Source: Acidimicrobiaceae bacterium | GTDB taxonomy: Bacteria; Actinomycetota; Acidimicrobiia; Acidimicrobiales; RAAP-2 | Reading direction: 5' to 3' | DNA: 24,851 nucleotides | Assembly (NCBI GenBank): GCA_030838245.1 | Contig: JAUTXB010000200.1 | Coordinates: 1 to 24,851 of the forward strand | Shown here: in pieces, positions 1-8,256 of the stretch | How positions within the stretch are numbered: the first letter of the stretch is position 1 | How the letters are laid out: the number at the start of each line of letters is the position of its first letter | Position numbers and translations under genes: made by a program | Notes under the pieces: model-generated | The model's database searches: none | Told to the model about the DNA's origin: nothing | Seen by the model: the letters and a program-made list of their open reading frames with translations, nothing else

Positions 1-1260
1 GTCGAGGAGCCCGACGGCACCGAAGTCAAGCATCCAGAGCCGACCGTCCCCATCCACGAACACGTTCCCAGGATGGGGGTCGGCATGGTAGGCACCGTCC
101 TGTAGTACCTGAGATATGAACGCGTATAGGAGACCCTTGGCCAGCTCCTCCCGAGGCACCCCGCAGGTCTCGATGGCCAGCGCGTCGTCGACGGACCGGC
201 CCATGATCTCCTCCATCACCAAGAGGCGGCCGGTCGAGATGGACTCGTACATACGCGGGATGCTGACCGGTCCCTCTCCATTGGTTGCGCCGTCGAGCCG
301 CTTGCTCATGGCTGCCTCGCGCTGATAGTCGAGCTCGCGGGACATACTGAGGATCAGTTCCTCGGCCAGCTCGCGGATCCCCAGACGACGAGCGCTCGGC
401 ATCCGTCGCTCAGCAGCCGTTGCGATCATCCGCAGCACCGTCGCATCCCGCCGGAGGAGATCGCCCAGGCCCGGCCGCTGGATCTTGACCACCACACGCT
501 CTCCGTCGAAGAGTACGGCACGGTGGGTCTGACCGATCGAGGCCGCGGCCAGTGGTTCCCACTCGAACGAGGAGAACACCTCCTCGACCGGTCGCTCGAG
601 CTCAGCTTCGATCAGCGGGCGCACCTCTTCGGGGGGGATCGGCCGAACGGAGGAACGAAGCTCGGACAACGCATCGATAACCGGAGGTGCGAGAAGATCG
701 CTGCGGGTCGACGCGATCTGCCCGAACTTCACGAACATGCCCCCGGAGTCCTCGAGCACATGCCGCAGCCGATCGCCGAACTCCCAAGAGGAAATGCCCT
801 CGATGGACGCGAACCGCGGTCGGGCCAGGCCGCGACGGCGGGCATACCTGGATACCTCCCAGAAGCGGCCGAGCGGCGACAATGCCTGTCTGGTCCGGGA
901 CAGGGGGTGCAGGAGCAGGCTTCGGCGGCTCCCCCGTCGTGCGCCCTTTTGCCGGGGCACGGTAACGACCTCGGAGATAATGGTCAGGACCATGGTGGCC
1001 AGGAGGCCGAACAGGATGGCCAGGGCATACCCTGCCTCTTGCGTCGACTTGGAACCGCTCTGGAGCGCAGCGTCCGCCCCGGCCACGCCCACGGTCCACC
1101 CGAGGAGGGCGCAGATGATCCCCCGCACCCTTCCGGGACGGATTCCGAGGACCCGGCTGCTGGCCGCGGCCATGACGATGATGAAGGCGAGCGCTACGAG
1201 GAGGCTCTGCCAACTGTCGATCCTGATCGTGACAGTCGCTAGTACGTGATCAATCTTCAT
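1..1260 (-). CDS. ABC1/UbiB-family atypical kinase, 3' end cut by window edge
   Basis: The first 420 residues are visible and the C-terminus lies beyond the window. Family signatures appear in order: KFGQ near residues 178-181, the alanine-rich loop AAASIGQ at 238-244, the lysine of VVVKIQRPG at 257-264, ELDYQRE at 309-315, HADPHPGN at 392-399 and DFG at 412-414. These are the nucleotide-binding features of the ABC1/ADCK/UbiB family, whose members support quinone biosynthesis or lipid handling; the substrate is unknown here. Three hydrophobic segments at about 19-35, 47-62 and 78-98 precede the kinase, so it should be membrane-anchored from the N-terminus, whereas classical UbiB carries its membrane helices at the C-terminus. 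The ATG at 1260 is followed by an uninterrupted frame to the edge. It is transcribed divergently from the SDR gene. Confidence 0.93.
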   Translation of the reverse strand, partial: MKIDHVLATVTIRIDSWQSLLVALAFIIVMAAASSRVLGIRPGRVRGIICALLGWTVGVAGADAALQSGSKSTQEAGYALAILFGLLATMVLTIISEVVTVPRQKGARRGSRRSLLLHPLSRTRQALSPLGRFWEVSRYARRRGLARPRFASIEGISSWEFGDRLRHVLEDSGGMFVKFGQIASTRSDLLAPPVIDALSELRSSVRPIPPEEVRPLIEAELERPVEEVFSSFEWEPLAAASIGQTHRAVLFDGERVVVKIQRPGLGDLLRRDATVLRMIATAAERRMPSARRLGIRELAEELILSMSRELDYQREAAMSKRLDGATNGEGPVSIPRMYESISTGRLLVMEEIMGRSVDDALAIETCGVPREELAKGLLYAFISQVLQDGAYHADPHPGNVFVDGDGRLWMLDFGAVGLLD

Positions 1261-1433
1261 AGTGCCCCCAACCATGCACCGGAGCCCCATGGGTGTGGAC
1301 GACGGCACCATCGATCCGTGGAGTCTACGGTCGCACCCAACATGCCTGCATCCAGCGGAGTAGTCGCTCGAGCACTTGCAATCGATATGTGATGAACTGG
1401 CTTTCGCCAAATCGGGTCCAACCAGGTGGTGCC

Positions 1434-2252
1434 ATGTTCACTGGCAAGAGTGCCGTTGTAACCGGAGCAGGCTCGGGCATCGGGGCCGCATTGGCCGCCG
1501 CCATGGTTGATCGCGGTGCTTCCGTTGTCTTTGCCGACATCGACGGCGATGCGGCTCACCGTGCTGCGTTGGCCGCGACCGGGCCTGGCGATGCAAGGTC
1601 CGAAGCGGTCGACGTGGTCGACGCAACGGCAGTGCAGCGACTGGTTGATGGCGTCGTCGACCGAAAGGGCCGTCTCGACTACATGTTCAACAACGCGGGA
1701 ACGGCGATCGGCGGCGAGACCGAGGAGCTTTCGCTCGACCACTGGAACCGGATCATCGACCTCAACATTCGGGGAGTGGTACACGGGGTCGTTGCCGCCT
1801 ATCCGATCATGGTGGCCCAAGGGGATGGGCATATCGTCAATACGGCGTCATTGGCCGGTCTCCTCCCGGGAGGGCTGCTCACCAGCTATGCGATGACGAA
1901 ACATGCCATCGTCGGGTTGTCATTGTCCCTTCGCTCTGAGGCGATCGCCAAAGGTGTGCGAGTGACCGTACTGTGCCCGTCGGCCGTGGAAACCCCATTG
2001 TTGGACAAGGAATCAGTTGGGACATTCGACGGACGCCGCTATGTAACGAAGGACCAAGGGGTACGCCGACCGCTCGCTCCTGCCACCCTGGCGGCACAGG
2101 CCCTCAATGCCGTGGAGCAGAACCGGCCCATGCTGGTGACCCCTGGCTCGGCCCGAATGGCATGGAGGCTGGGACGGTTGTCACCTCGGCTGGCCGAGTC
2201 GTTGGGCAGGCGTGTCATTGCCAATCAACGCAAGGGAACGGCTCCGGCCTAA
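1434..2252 (+). CDS. Short-chain dehydrogenase/reductase (SDR)
   Basis: A 272-residue classical SDR. TGAGSGIG at residues 10-17 is the Rossmann glycine motif, NNAG is at 86-89, the catalytic serine is S139 in NTASLAG, and YAMTK at 152-156 gives the Tyr/Lys pair; N111 completes the tetrad. Asp35 after the second strand (VVFADIDGD) suggests NAD(H) rather than NADP(H). I chose ATG 1434 because it sits directly before the first strand and follows AGGTGG at 1424-1429; the frame is open upstream to 1293 but that extension has no homology features. The substrate cannot be read from sequence. The gene stands alone, divergent from the kinase gene and convergent with the lipoprotein gene. Confidence 0.93.
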   Translation: MFTGKSAVVTGAGSGIGAALAAAMVDRGASVVFADIDGDAAHRAALAATGPGDARSEAVDVVDATAVQRLVDGVVDRKGRLDYMFNNAGTAIGGETEELSLDHWNRIIDLNIRGVVHGVVAAYPIMVAQGDGHIVNTASLAGLLPGGLLTSYAMTKHAIVGLSLSLRSEAIAKGVRVTVLCPSAVETPLLDKESVGTFDGRRYVTKDQGVRRPLAPATLAAQALNAVEQNRPMLVTPGSARMAWRLGRLSPRLAESLGRRVIANQRKGTAPA

Positions 2253-2304
2253 GTTCATGCGCTGCTCAGGGTCCAGCACGGAGCCGTGGGATGACGTGCG
2301 CCTC

Positions 2305-2318
2305 GGATCGGTCGATCC
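2305..2318. repeat. Small palindrome between convergent genes
   Basis: GGATCG and CGATCC are separated by GT in the 75-nt gap between the ends of the SDR and lipoprotein genes. A hairpin here could help end transcription from either side, but the loop is very tight and no T-run follows, so a terminator role is only a possibility. Confidence 0.25.
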
Positions 2319-2327
2319 CGTATCGAC

Positions 2328-2960
2328 TCAGCTGGCGCTGCCGGGCGATCCGTCAGCGTTCTGGCCGCAGTAGGCGTCGACCTTCTTGCCGGCCGCTACG
2401 ACTGTCGAGGTGCTGAATGCACTGGCATCCCCGGAGGTGATGGCATGATCGGCCGCCAGGACGAGAATCCCGGCCTGGCTGACGATCGCCGACGGTGCCT
2501 TGGCCTGCAAGTCATTGAGGAGGCTCTGGTTGGCCTTGAAGATGGGAACGAGATCGGACGCTTGTTGGGCGCCGACCGTGGCCTGGTCGAGCTTGGCGTT
2601 GTCACTGCAGAACGCCACCTTGTCCCCGGCACCCGCAGCCTGACCGACCTGGGCGCTGAAATGGGCCGTACCGTTCTTGATCGAGGTCACGGTCACGTGG
2701 ACCGGAAAAGTAGTGGTCGACCCCTTCGGCGTGAGCGTGCAGTCAACGCTGGCACCGACATTGGCCGCCAGCCCTCCCGGGCAGTTCACGGCCGGCGTCG
2801 GCTGCTGGGTCTCGGCGGCGAGCTGCGTGGCCACTTGGGTCTGCACCGTGCTCTGTGAGACCTCGCCACCACCAGCCGACACGCTGGCGCTGCAGGCACT
2901 CAACAATGCCGCACCGGTAATCGCGGCAACGATAAAAAGACCGGCACGAGATTTAGGCAC
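2328..2960 (-). CDS. DUF4333-type lipoprotein
   Basis: About 210 residues. A basic N-terminus (MPKSR) and hydrophobic stretch lead to the lipobox LSAC at residues 20-23, so Cys23 should be lipidated and the protein anchored outside the cytoplasmic membrane. The following region, with VNCPGGL, a second cysteine in VDCTL and the VHVTVTSIKNGTAHFSAQVG strand pattern, fits the DUF4333 domain found in many actinobacterial lipoproteins. The C-terminal third, including CGQNADG, I do not recognise. Function is unknown. I chose GTG 2960 because it puts the signal peptide at the very start; a TTG at 2999 in frame would add 13 residues. TATACT lies 5 nt before this GTG on the minus strand, which would suit a leaderless transcript. 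Confidence 0.8.
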   Translation of the reverse strand: MPKSRAGLFIVAAITGAALLSACSASVSAGGGEVSQSTVQTQVATQLAAETQQPTPAVNCPGGLAANVGASVDCTLTPKGSTTTFPVHVTVTSIKNGTAHFSAQVGQAAGAGDKVAFCSDNAKLDQATVGAQQASDLVPIFKANQSLLNDLQAKAPSAIVSQAGILVLAADHAITSGDASAFSTSTVVAAGKKVDAYCGQNADGSPGSAS

Positions 2961-3316
2961 GCCGGAGTATATGCCCAGTCCGTCACAATGAATGAGCAAA
3001 GATCAACCCTGTCTATGCCGACAGGATGAGGCGCCCATAGTGGCGGGCACTTCCTCACTCACTGCGCCTGCTCCAGTCAACAAATGGCTGCGTCACTTCG
3101 GTCAATTCGAACCGACTGGGTGCGGAGGAATCTAGTTGATTTCGCTGACCGCCATTCAGACATGGACGCTTCATTCACTCACCGGTCGGGTGGCGTGCCC
3201 AATATCAGCGGGAGTGATCCAGAGTCCGCGCCGCGCACCGGGTCGGGATATGGCCGCCAGAACATAGGGAAATGAGCAGTACTACCATCGGCCTTGAGGC
3301 ACAACGGGAGGCGTCC
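2961..3316. promoter_or_regulatory. Divergent control region ahead of the hydrogenase block
   Basis: No convincing gene lies in these roughly 350 nt. The region separates the minus-strand lipoprotein gene from the first hydrogenase-block gene, so the main promoter of the block should be here. It contains an inverted repeat CCTGTC/GACAGG at 3008-3013 and 3020-3025 and a smaller one, TCGGT/ACCGA, at 3097-3101 and 3110-3114 around a TTCGAA core. A TTGATT at 3136-3141 could be a -35 element, but no good -10 element follows at the usual distance. A short open frame at 3084-3275 has no ribosome binding site or recognisable content. Confidence 0.4.
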
Positions 3317-4075
3317 GTGCAACTGGATGACGCAGGCCAAGCCGTGCAATCGGATGACGCGGGCCGACTGGCCCACCGCTTGCCGGAGCAGTTGGCCTCG
3401 GCGTCCTTGGCCCTGGCCCGGCGATTTTCGACCAACGCCACGCTGTGGTGCTGGGCACCTCGCTGGCCCCAACATGCAGAGCACGTCGCCGTCGAATTCG
3501 TGCATCCTGTCATCGTCGGCAAACGCGCCCTCCCCGCCGTCGCCGTCTCCGACGCTGACCCGATCGCGGCCCTGCGCACCCTCGTCGAAGCGGGAGATGT
3601 GCTGGTGGTGGTGGGCACGGCCGCCACCCCCGACATCGGCGCCGTACTTCGGCGCGCTCCAGCGTGGGGCATAGAGACAATCTGGATAGGTTCCGGGCCG
3701 CGTCCCGCCCCCGGCATGGCCGACCACCTGTTGTGGTTCGACAGCTCCGGTGACGAAGCCGCCTTCAACGGTGCGTTCGTCCTCGCCTACCACGTGCTGT
3801 GGGAGCTGACCCACGTCTGTTTCGAACACCCCGGGCTCCTCAAGCAGACGATGGAGGAAGGAGAGGAGTGCGCCGACGGGCATTGCATCACCTGCGCCGA
3901 CGAGGCGACGGTGGTAGAGGTGATCGAGCGCGTCGGGCCTCTGACCATAGTTGTGCGAAGTAGAGGAAGGACCGAGGATGTCGACACCACGCTGGTCGAC
4001 CCGGTAGCGCCAGGCGACCTGGTCCTGGTGCACGCCGGCATCGCCATATCCCGACTGGACAGTGAGCAGGCGTGA
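3317..4075 (+). CDS. SIS-like domain fused to HypC/HupF-type chaperone domain
   Basis: About 252 residues. The first ~170 resemble a SIS (sugar isomerase) fold: the stretch GDVLVVVGTAATPDIGAVL and GIETIWIGSG look like its sheet-helix units. The last ~65 residues are HypC-like, from HCITCADEATVV (Cys190 and Cys193) to GDLVLVHAGIAISRLD, the usual HypC GDxVLVHxGxAI end. HypC brings the Fe(CN)2CO unit to the large subunit through an N-terminal cysteine; here the matching cysteine is internal. I chose GTG 3317, which follows GGGAGG at 3306-3311 by 5 nt; ATG 3272 is in frame but has AGGGA only 1 nt away. The stop overlaps the next start as GTGA. A second, ordinary HypC is encoded at 15999. Confidence 0.8.
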   Translation: MQLDDAGQAVQSDDAGRLAHRLPEQLASASLALARRFSTNATLWCWAPRWPQHAEHVAVEFVHPVIVGKRALPAVAVSDADPIAALRTLVEAGDVLVVVGTAATPDIGAVLRRAPAWGIETIWIGSGPRPAPGMADHLLWFDSSGDEAAFNGAFVLAYHVLWELTHVCFEHPGLLKQTMEEGEECADGHCITCADEATVVEVIERVGPLTIVVRSRGRTEDVDTTLVDPVAPGDLVLVHAGIAISRLDSEQA

Positions 4076-4719
4076 CCGAGGGCACCGACTTCCTCTATCC
4101 GTTCATCGAGGGAATCGAGGACGACGCCGAGAGCCTGCTCGCTGATCTGGCCGGCTCTGCGGCGGCCAAGGGAGCCACGAGTGCCTCCTTGCGGACGGAG
4201 ACACTCGAGCGAAGCGATACCGCCATCGCCCACATGGCTCACGCCATGGCCGAGCGGTTCAGCGCCGGGGGCCGACTGTTCGTGTTCGGCAACGGTGGCA
4301 GTGCCACAGACGCCGCCGGAATCGTCGCCCTCTTCCGAACACCACCGTCGGGCCGTCCGCTCCGAGCCCGTTCTCTGGTAGCCGACCACGCCGTGCTCAC
4401 CGCGCTGGGCAACGACGTCGGCTTCGAGCTGGTGTTCTCCCGTCAGCTCATCGCCTACGGGCGGGACGGAGACATGGCCCTCGGCCTGTCCACCAGTGGC
4501 AACTCCACCAACTTGCTCAACGCCTTCGCCGAGGCTCGACGGCAAGGGGTGCTGACCCTCGGCCTGGCCGGCTACGACGGAGGCCAGATGGCTTCCTCCC
4601 CCGACGTCGAGCACTGCCTGGTGGTGTCGTCGTCAAGCGTGCACCGAATCCAAGAGACCCAGACGGCGATTGCGTTCGAGCTGTGGTGCCGGGTCCAATC
4701 CCTTCTCGGAGGAGCGTGA
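4072..4719 (+). CDS. GmhA-like SIS-domain protein
   Basis: A 215-residue SIS protein closest in pattern to phosphoheptose isomerase GmhA: GNGGSATDA at 73-81, LGNDVGFE at 112-119, LSTSGNSTN at 139-147 and HRIQETQ at 191-197. GmhA converts sedoheptulose 7-phosphate to a heptose phosphate with a zinc held by His61, Glu65, Gln172 and His180 (E. coli numbering, from memory). Here only the glutamine (Gln194) is kept; the other three positions are Gly, Leu and Phe. So it probably is not a GmhA-type zinc isomerase and may be a binding or scaffold protein. It starts with GTG overlapping the previous stop by 4 nt and ends 4 nt before hypE, placing it firmly in the maturation operon. With the SIS half of the preceding protein it could form a heteromer. 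Confidence 0.85.
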   Translation: MTEGTDFLYPFIEGIEDDAESLLADLAGSAAAKGATSASLRTETLERSDTAIAHMAHAMAERFSAGGRLFVFGNGGSATDAAGIVALFRTPPSGRPLRARSLVADHAVLTALGNDVGFELVFSRQLIAYGRDGDMALGLSTSGNSTNLLNAFAEARRQGVLTLGLAGYDGGQMASSPDVEHCLVVSSSSVHRIQETQTAIAFELWCRVQSLLGGA

Positions 4720-4723
4720 GGCG

Positions 4724-5842
4724 ATGACCAGCGAACCCCAATCCACCCATGGGCCGCCGGGCCGCGCCGGCCGCAGCGAGGCGGCCGTCCTCGACCGTAT
4801 CGAGGAGTTTCGCCGACGCCGCCCGCGGTTCACTGATCAGGTCGTGACGTTGGCCCACGGTGCCGGGGGCAAGGCCTCCGACGCCCTCATCGGCGCGGTG
4901 TTCGTCGATGCTTTCGCCAACGAGACCCTGGCCCCACTGGCCGACGGAGCTGCGCTGACCCTGCCGTCCGGTGACCGTCTGGTGTTCAGCACAGACTCGT
5001 TCGTCGTGAAGCCGTTGCGATTCCCTGGCGGCTCCATCGGCCATCTGGCTGTGCATGGAACTGTGAACGACCTGGCCGTGATGGGTGCGCGCCCAACCTG
5101 GCTGTCGGCCGCGTTCGTCATCGAAGAAGGATTCCCGGTTGCCGAACTGCGGGCTGTCGTGGCCGACATGGCCGCAGCCGCCGAGGTCGCCGGGGTCCAG
5201 ATCGTCACTGGTGACACCAAGGTCGTCGGGCGAGGCGCGGCCGACGGTCTGTACATCACCACCGCCGGCCTGGGAGTCGTCCCCACCGGCCGGCACCTCG
5301 GGCCCGAACTGGTGAGAGCTGGCGACGTGATCCTGAGCTCGGGAACGATCGCTGACCACGGCATGGCCGTGATGCTGGCCCGTGGCGACCTGGCCCTCGA
5401 GGCTGACTTGCGTTCAGACACCGCCCCGTTGGGTTCACTCGTCGCCGATCTCCTCGACGTCGCCCCCTCGACACGATGGTTGCGCGACCCGACCCGGGGC
5501 GGCGTCGGGACGGTATGCAACGAACTGGCCCGAGCCACCAATCTTGCCGTCGTTCTCGACGAGACCCAGTTACCGGTGGACCCCGCCGTCGCCGGGGCCT
5601 GTGACCTCTTGGGCATCGACCCGTTGTACGTGGCCAACGAGGGAAAGTTCATCGCCGTGGTCGGCCCGGACGATGCGGTCGCCGCGCTCGATGCCCTGCA
5701 CGCCCACCCCTTGGGCCGCAACGCCGCCCGCATCGGTGATGTACGCGACGACCCACCAGGCATCGTCGTCCTTCTCACCACCTTCGGAGGCACCCGTATC
5801 GTCGACATGCTCGTCGGCGACCCGCTCCCCCGCATCTGTTGA
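4724..5842 (+). CDS. hypE: Hydrogenase maturation protein HypE
   Basis: A 372-residue HypE. HypE takes the carbamoyl group from HypF onto its C-terminal cysteine and dehydrates it with ATP to a thiocyanate, the source of the cyanide ligands of the active-site iron. Seen here: HGAGGKASD at 45-53, FSTDSFVV with FPGGSIG at 88-106, GTVNDLAVMGA at 112-122, TGDTKVV at 162-168, and the essential C-terminal tail PRIC ending in Cys372. A roughly 40-residue N-terminal extension rich in Arg and Glu precedes the catalytic fold. ATG 4724 follows GGAGGAG. The stop overlaps the hypF start by 1 nt (TGATG), so HypE and HypF are probably translationally coupled, as suits their direct partnership. Confidence 0.97.
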   Translation: MTSEPQSTHGPPGRAGRSEAAVLDRIEEFRRRRPRFTDQVVTLAHGAGGKASDALIGAVFVDAFANETLAPLADGAALTLPSGDRLVFSTDSFVVKPLRFPGGSIGHLAVHGTVNDLAVMGARPTWLSAAFVIEEGFPVAELRAVVADMAAAAEVAGVQIVTGDTKVVGRGAADGLYITTAGLGVVPTGRHLGPELVRAGDVILSSGTIADHGMAVMLARGDLALEADLRSDTAPLGSLVADLLDVAPSTRWLRDPTRGGVGTVCNELARATNLAVVLDETQLPVDPAVAGACDLLGIDPLYVANEGKFIAVVGPDDAVAALDALHAHPLGRNAARIGDVRDDPPGIVVLLTTFGGTRIVDMLVGDPLPRIC

Positions 5843-8202
5843 TGGCCGACGTCTCGGCAGAGCCGGTACAGCGATGCCGGCTCCGGGTGACAGGGACGGT
5901 GCAAGGCGTCGGGTTCCGGCCCTTCGTGTACCGCCACGCCGTACGCCTGGGCCTGGCCGGGTCCGTCCGTAACGACAGCGCAGGAGTACTGATCGAGGTG
6001 GCAGGCCCAGAGTCCGCCATCACCGAGCTGTGCCGGTTGATGGTCGACGATGCCCCCCCACTCGCCCGGGTACTCGGGGTATCCGCATCGCCATTGCCCG
6101 CCCCCGCCAGCTGCGGGTTCGACGCCGGGGCAGAGCAAGGCACCCGCTTCGTCATCGCACGCAGTGCTGATGATGGCCGCGCCGACGTGCCGGTCAGTAT
6201 CGACACGGGAACCTGTGACCAATGCATGGCCGAGGTCAACGACCCGACCGATCGCCGGCACGGGTACGCCTTCACCAATTGCACCAACTGCGGGCCCCGA
6301 TACACCCTCGTCCTATCGGTCCCCTACGACCGACCGGCTACCACCATGGCCGGGTTCACCATGTGCACTGCCTGCCAACGAGAGTACGACGATCCCGCCG
6401 ACCGCCGCTTCCACGCCCAGCCCAATGCCTGCCCGGTCTGCGGGCCTCGGCTGTCCCTGACCGGTCCCGGCGGAGCCACCTGGCCTGGCTGGCCTGGCCC
6501 GACCCAGCTGGGGCGCCCGCCAAGAAACGATGCGATCGGCCAGGCGGTAGCCGCCCTCTGCGCAGGTGCGATCCTGGCCATCAAAGGCGTGGGCGGCTAC
6601 CACCTGTCGGTGGATGCCACATCGCCCCAGGCCGTCGCCGAGCTGCGGCGTCGCAAGTCGCGAGACGACAAGCCGTTCGCGGTGATGGTCCCCGACCTTG
6701 ACGGCGCTCGTGAGCTAGTCGACCTGACCGATGCCGGGACAGCAGTGCTTGGCTCGCCACGCCGTCCTATCGTGCTTGCTCCGCGCCGAGAGTCCGCTTA
6801 TCTGGCCCCCGGCGTTGCGCCGGGGCTGGTCGAGCTGGGGGTCATGCTGCCCTATTCGCCCCTGCACCACCTGGTCATGGCCGCGGTTGGCCGCCCCCTG
6901 GTCATGACGAGCGGCAACGTGTCGGACGAGCCGATCGCCCACGCAGACGATGACGCAGTCGACCGGTTGAGCCCGTTGGTCGACGGCATCGTGGCCCACG
7001 ACCGGCCCATCCACATCCGCTGCGACGACTCGGTCGTACGCGCCCGGGTCGGCATGACCCAGGTCCTCCGCCGGTCCAGGGGCTACGCACCCGAGCCCAT
7101 CGCCCTCCCTACTCCGTCGCCCTGTTCCGTACTCGCCCTGGGTGCCGAACTGAAGAGCACGGTGGCAGTGGCCAAAGACACCATAGTGGTAGCCAGCCAC
7201 CACCTGGGCGACTTGGAGCACCTGGCCACCTACCGTTCCTTCCTCCAGGCCATCGACCACCTCTGTCACCTCTGCGGAGTGACACCGGACCTGGTGGCCC
7301 ACGACCTCCATCCCGAGTACCTCTCGACCAAGCTGGCCGCCGAGCTCGACCTCCCCACCGTCGGCGTCCAACACCACCACGCCCACGTGGCCTCGTGCCT
7401 GGTGGACCACGGCCGTACCGGTCCGGTATTGGGCGTCGCCTTCGACGGTCTCGGCTACGGGACGGACGACACCCTGTGGGGAGGCGAATTCCTCGTGGCC
7501 GACCTGGTCGGCTCCGAGCGAGTCGGCCACCTGGCCCCCATGGCTTTGCCCGGCGGCACCGCAGCCATCCGCCAGCCGTGGCGCATGGCCGTCGCCTGGA
7601 TAGCGGAGGCGTGTGGGACAGCGGTGGCCGCCGATGTCGGTGGTCGGCTCGATGCACGCGCGGGCACCCTGGTGGGCCTCCTCGACGGTCAGCGGGCATC
7701 GATGCCCATCACCACCAGTGTGGGGAGGCTGTTCGACGCGGTGGGGGCCGTCGTGTGCGGACGGAGCACAGTGAGCTACGAAGGTCAGGTCGCCGTCGAG
7801 CTCGAGGCGCTCGCCGCCCCGGTACCTCCGGGCGGTGTGGACCCGTATCCCATGGCCCTGTCGACGAGCGACGGCCGACCGGTGATGGACCCGTCGCCGA
7901 TGGTCGCTGCCATGGTGGCCGACGTGGCCGATGGTCGGCCCACCCCGCAGGTCGCCGCGGCCTTCCATGAGGGTATCGCCGCGGCCACGGTCACGCTGGC
8001 CTCCGGCCTGGCCACAGCCCGGAGGCTTTCCACCGTGGTTCTCACCGGCGGGGTATTCCAGAACGCCCGACTGTCGGCTCTGGTCGAGGACGGGCTGCGC
8101 GGGCGCGGGCTCGAGGTGCTGGTGCATCGCACCGTGCCGCCCAACGACGGGGGCATCAGTATCGGCCAAGCGGCCGTGGCCGCCGCACGTCCGACAGCTT
8201 AA
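5842..8202 (+). CDS. hypF: Carbamoyltransferase HypF
   Basis: A full-length 786-residue HypF. It uses carbamoyl phosphate and ATP to make carbamoyl-AMP and moves the carbamoyl group to HypE. All four parts are present: the acylphosphatase domain with VQGVGFRPFVYRHA near 20-33; two zinc fingers with CxxC pairs at 125/128, 147/150, 175/178 and 197/200; a YrdC-like domain from about 220 to 420 with KSRDDKPFAVMVPD; and a Kae1-like domain with the metal-binding HHHAH at 511-515 and VLTGGVFQN near the end. The ATG at 5842 overlaps the hypE stop; a TTG one codon upstream is less likely. After its stop there is a 132-nt gap before hhyS, the only large gap in the operon. Confidence 0.97.
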   Translation: MADVSAEPVQRCRLRVTGTVQGVGFRPFVYRHAVRLGLAGSVRNDSAGVLIEVAGPESAITELCRLMVDDAPPLARVLGVSASPLPAPASCGFDAGAEQGTRFVIARSADDGRADVPVSIDTGTCDQCMAEVNDPTDRRHGYAFTNCTNCGPRYTLVLSVPYDRPATTMAGFTMCTACQREYDDPADRRFHAQPNACPVCGPRLSLTGPGGATWPGWPGPTQLGRPPRNDAIGQAVAALCAGAILAIKGVGGYHLSVDATSPQAVAELRRRKSRDDKPFAVMVPDLDGARELVDLTDAGTAVLGSPRRPIVLAPRRESAYLAPGVAPGLVELGVMLPYSPLHHLVMAAVGRPLVMTSGNVSDEPIAHADDDAVDRLSPLVDGIVAHDRPIHIRCDDSVVRARVGMTQVLRRSRGYAPEPIALPTPSPCSVLALGAELKSTVAVAKDTIVVASHHLGDLEHLATYRSFLQAIDHLCHLCGVTPDLVAHDLHPEYLSTKLAAELDLPTVGVQHHHAHVASCLVDHGRTGPVLGVAFDGLGYGTDDTLWGGEFLVADLVGSERVGHLAPMALPGGTAAIRQPWRMAVAWIAEACGTAVAADVGGRLDARAGTLVGLLDGQRASMPITTSVGRLFDAVGAVVCGRSTVSYEGQVAVELEALAAPVPPGGVDPYPMALSTSDGRPVMDPSPMVAAMVADVADGRPTPQVAAAFHEGIAAATVTLASGLATARRLSTVVLTGGVFQNARLSALVEDGLRGRGLEVLVHRTVPPNDGGISIGQAAVAAARPTA

Positions 8203-8213
8203 GAAACCACTCG

Positions 8214-8244
8214 CCCCAAACGGTGGGAAACCCACCCATTGGGG
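8214..8244 (+). promoter_or_regulatory. Strong hairpin between hypF and hhyS
   Basis: CCCCAAACGGTGGG (8214-8227) and CCCACCCATTGGGG (8231-8244) form an inverted repeat with 12 of 14 positions paired and an AAA loop. No T-run follows, so a simple terminator is less likely than a transcript-end stabiliser, an attenuator or a double-stranded operator. Its position just ahead of the structural genes suggests that it separates expression of the maturation genes from hhySL. The octamer ACCCATTG occurs at 8234-8241 and again at 8250-8257. Confidence 0.6.
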
Positions 8245-8256
8245 AATGCACCCATT

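Noticed and set aside
523..1242. Long plus-strand open frame opposite the ABC1 kinase
   Set aside because: The minus strand carries a continuous kinase with all family motifs; the opposite frame is low-complexity and rich in Arg, Gly and Pro, typical of antisense in high-GC DNA.
3136..3164. Sigma-70 type promoter with TTGATT as -35
   Set aside because: The sequence 17 nt downstream (GACATG) matches the -10 consensus poorly, so no promoter was annotated at this site.
3084..3275. 63-residue plus-strand open frame before the hydrogenase block
   Set aside because: No ribosome site, no recognisable content, and it covers the likely promoter region.
4837..6261. 474-residue minus-strand frame across hypE and hypF
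   Set aside because: It lies opposite two well-supported genes and has no domain; its Ser/Arg/Pro/Thr composition is that of a shadow frame.
6715..8235. 506-residue minus-strand frame opposite hypF
   Set aside because: HypF motifs on the plus strand are continuous; the antisense frame is His/Gly/Val-rich without family features.
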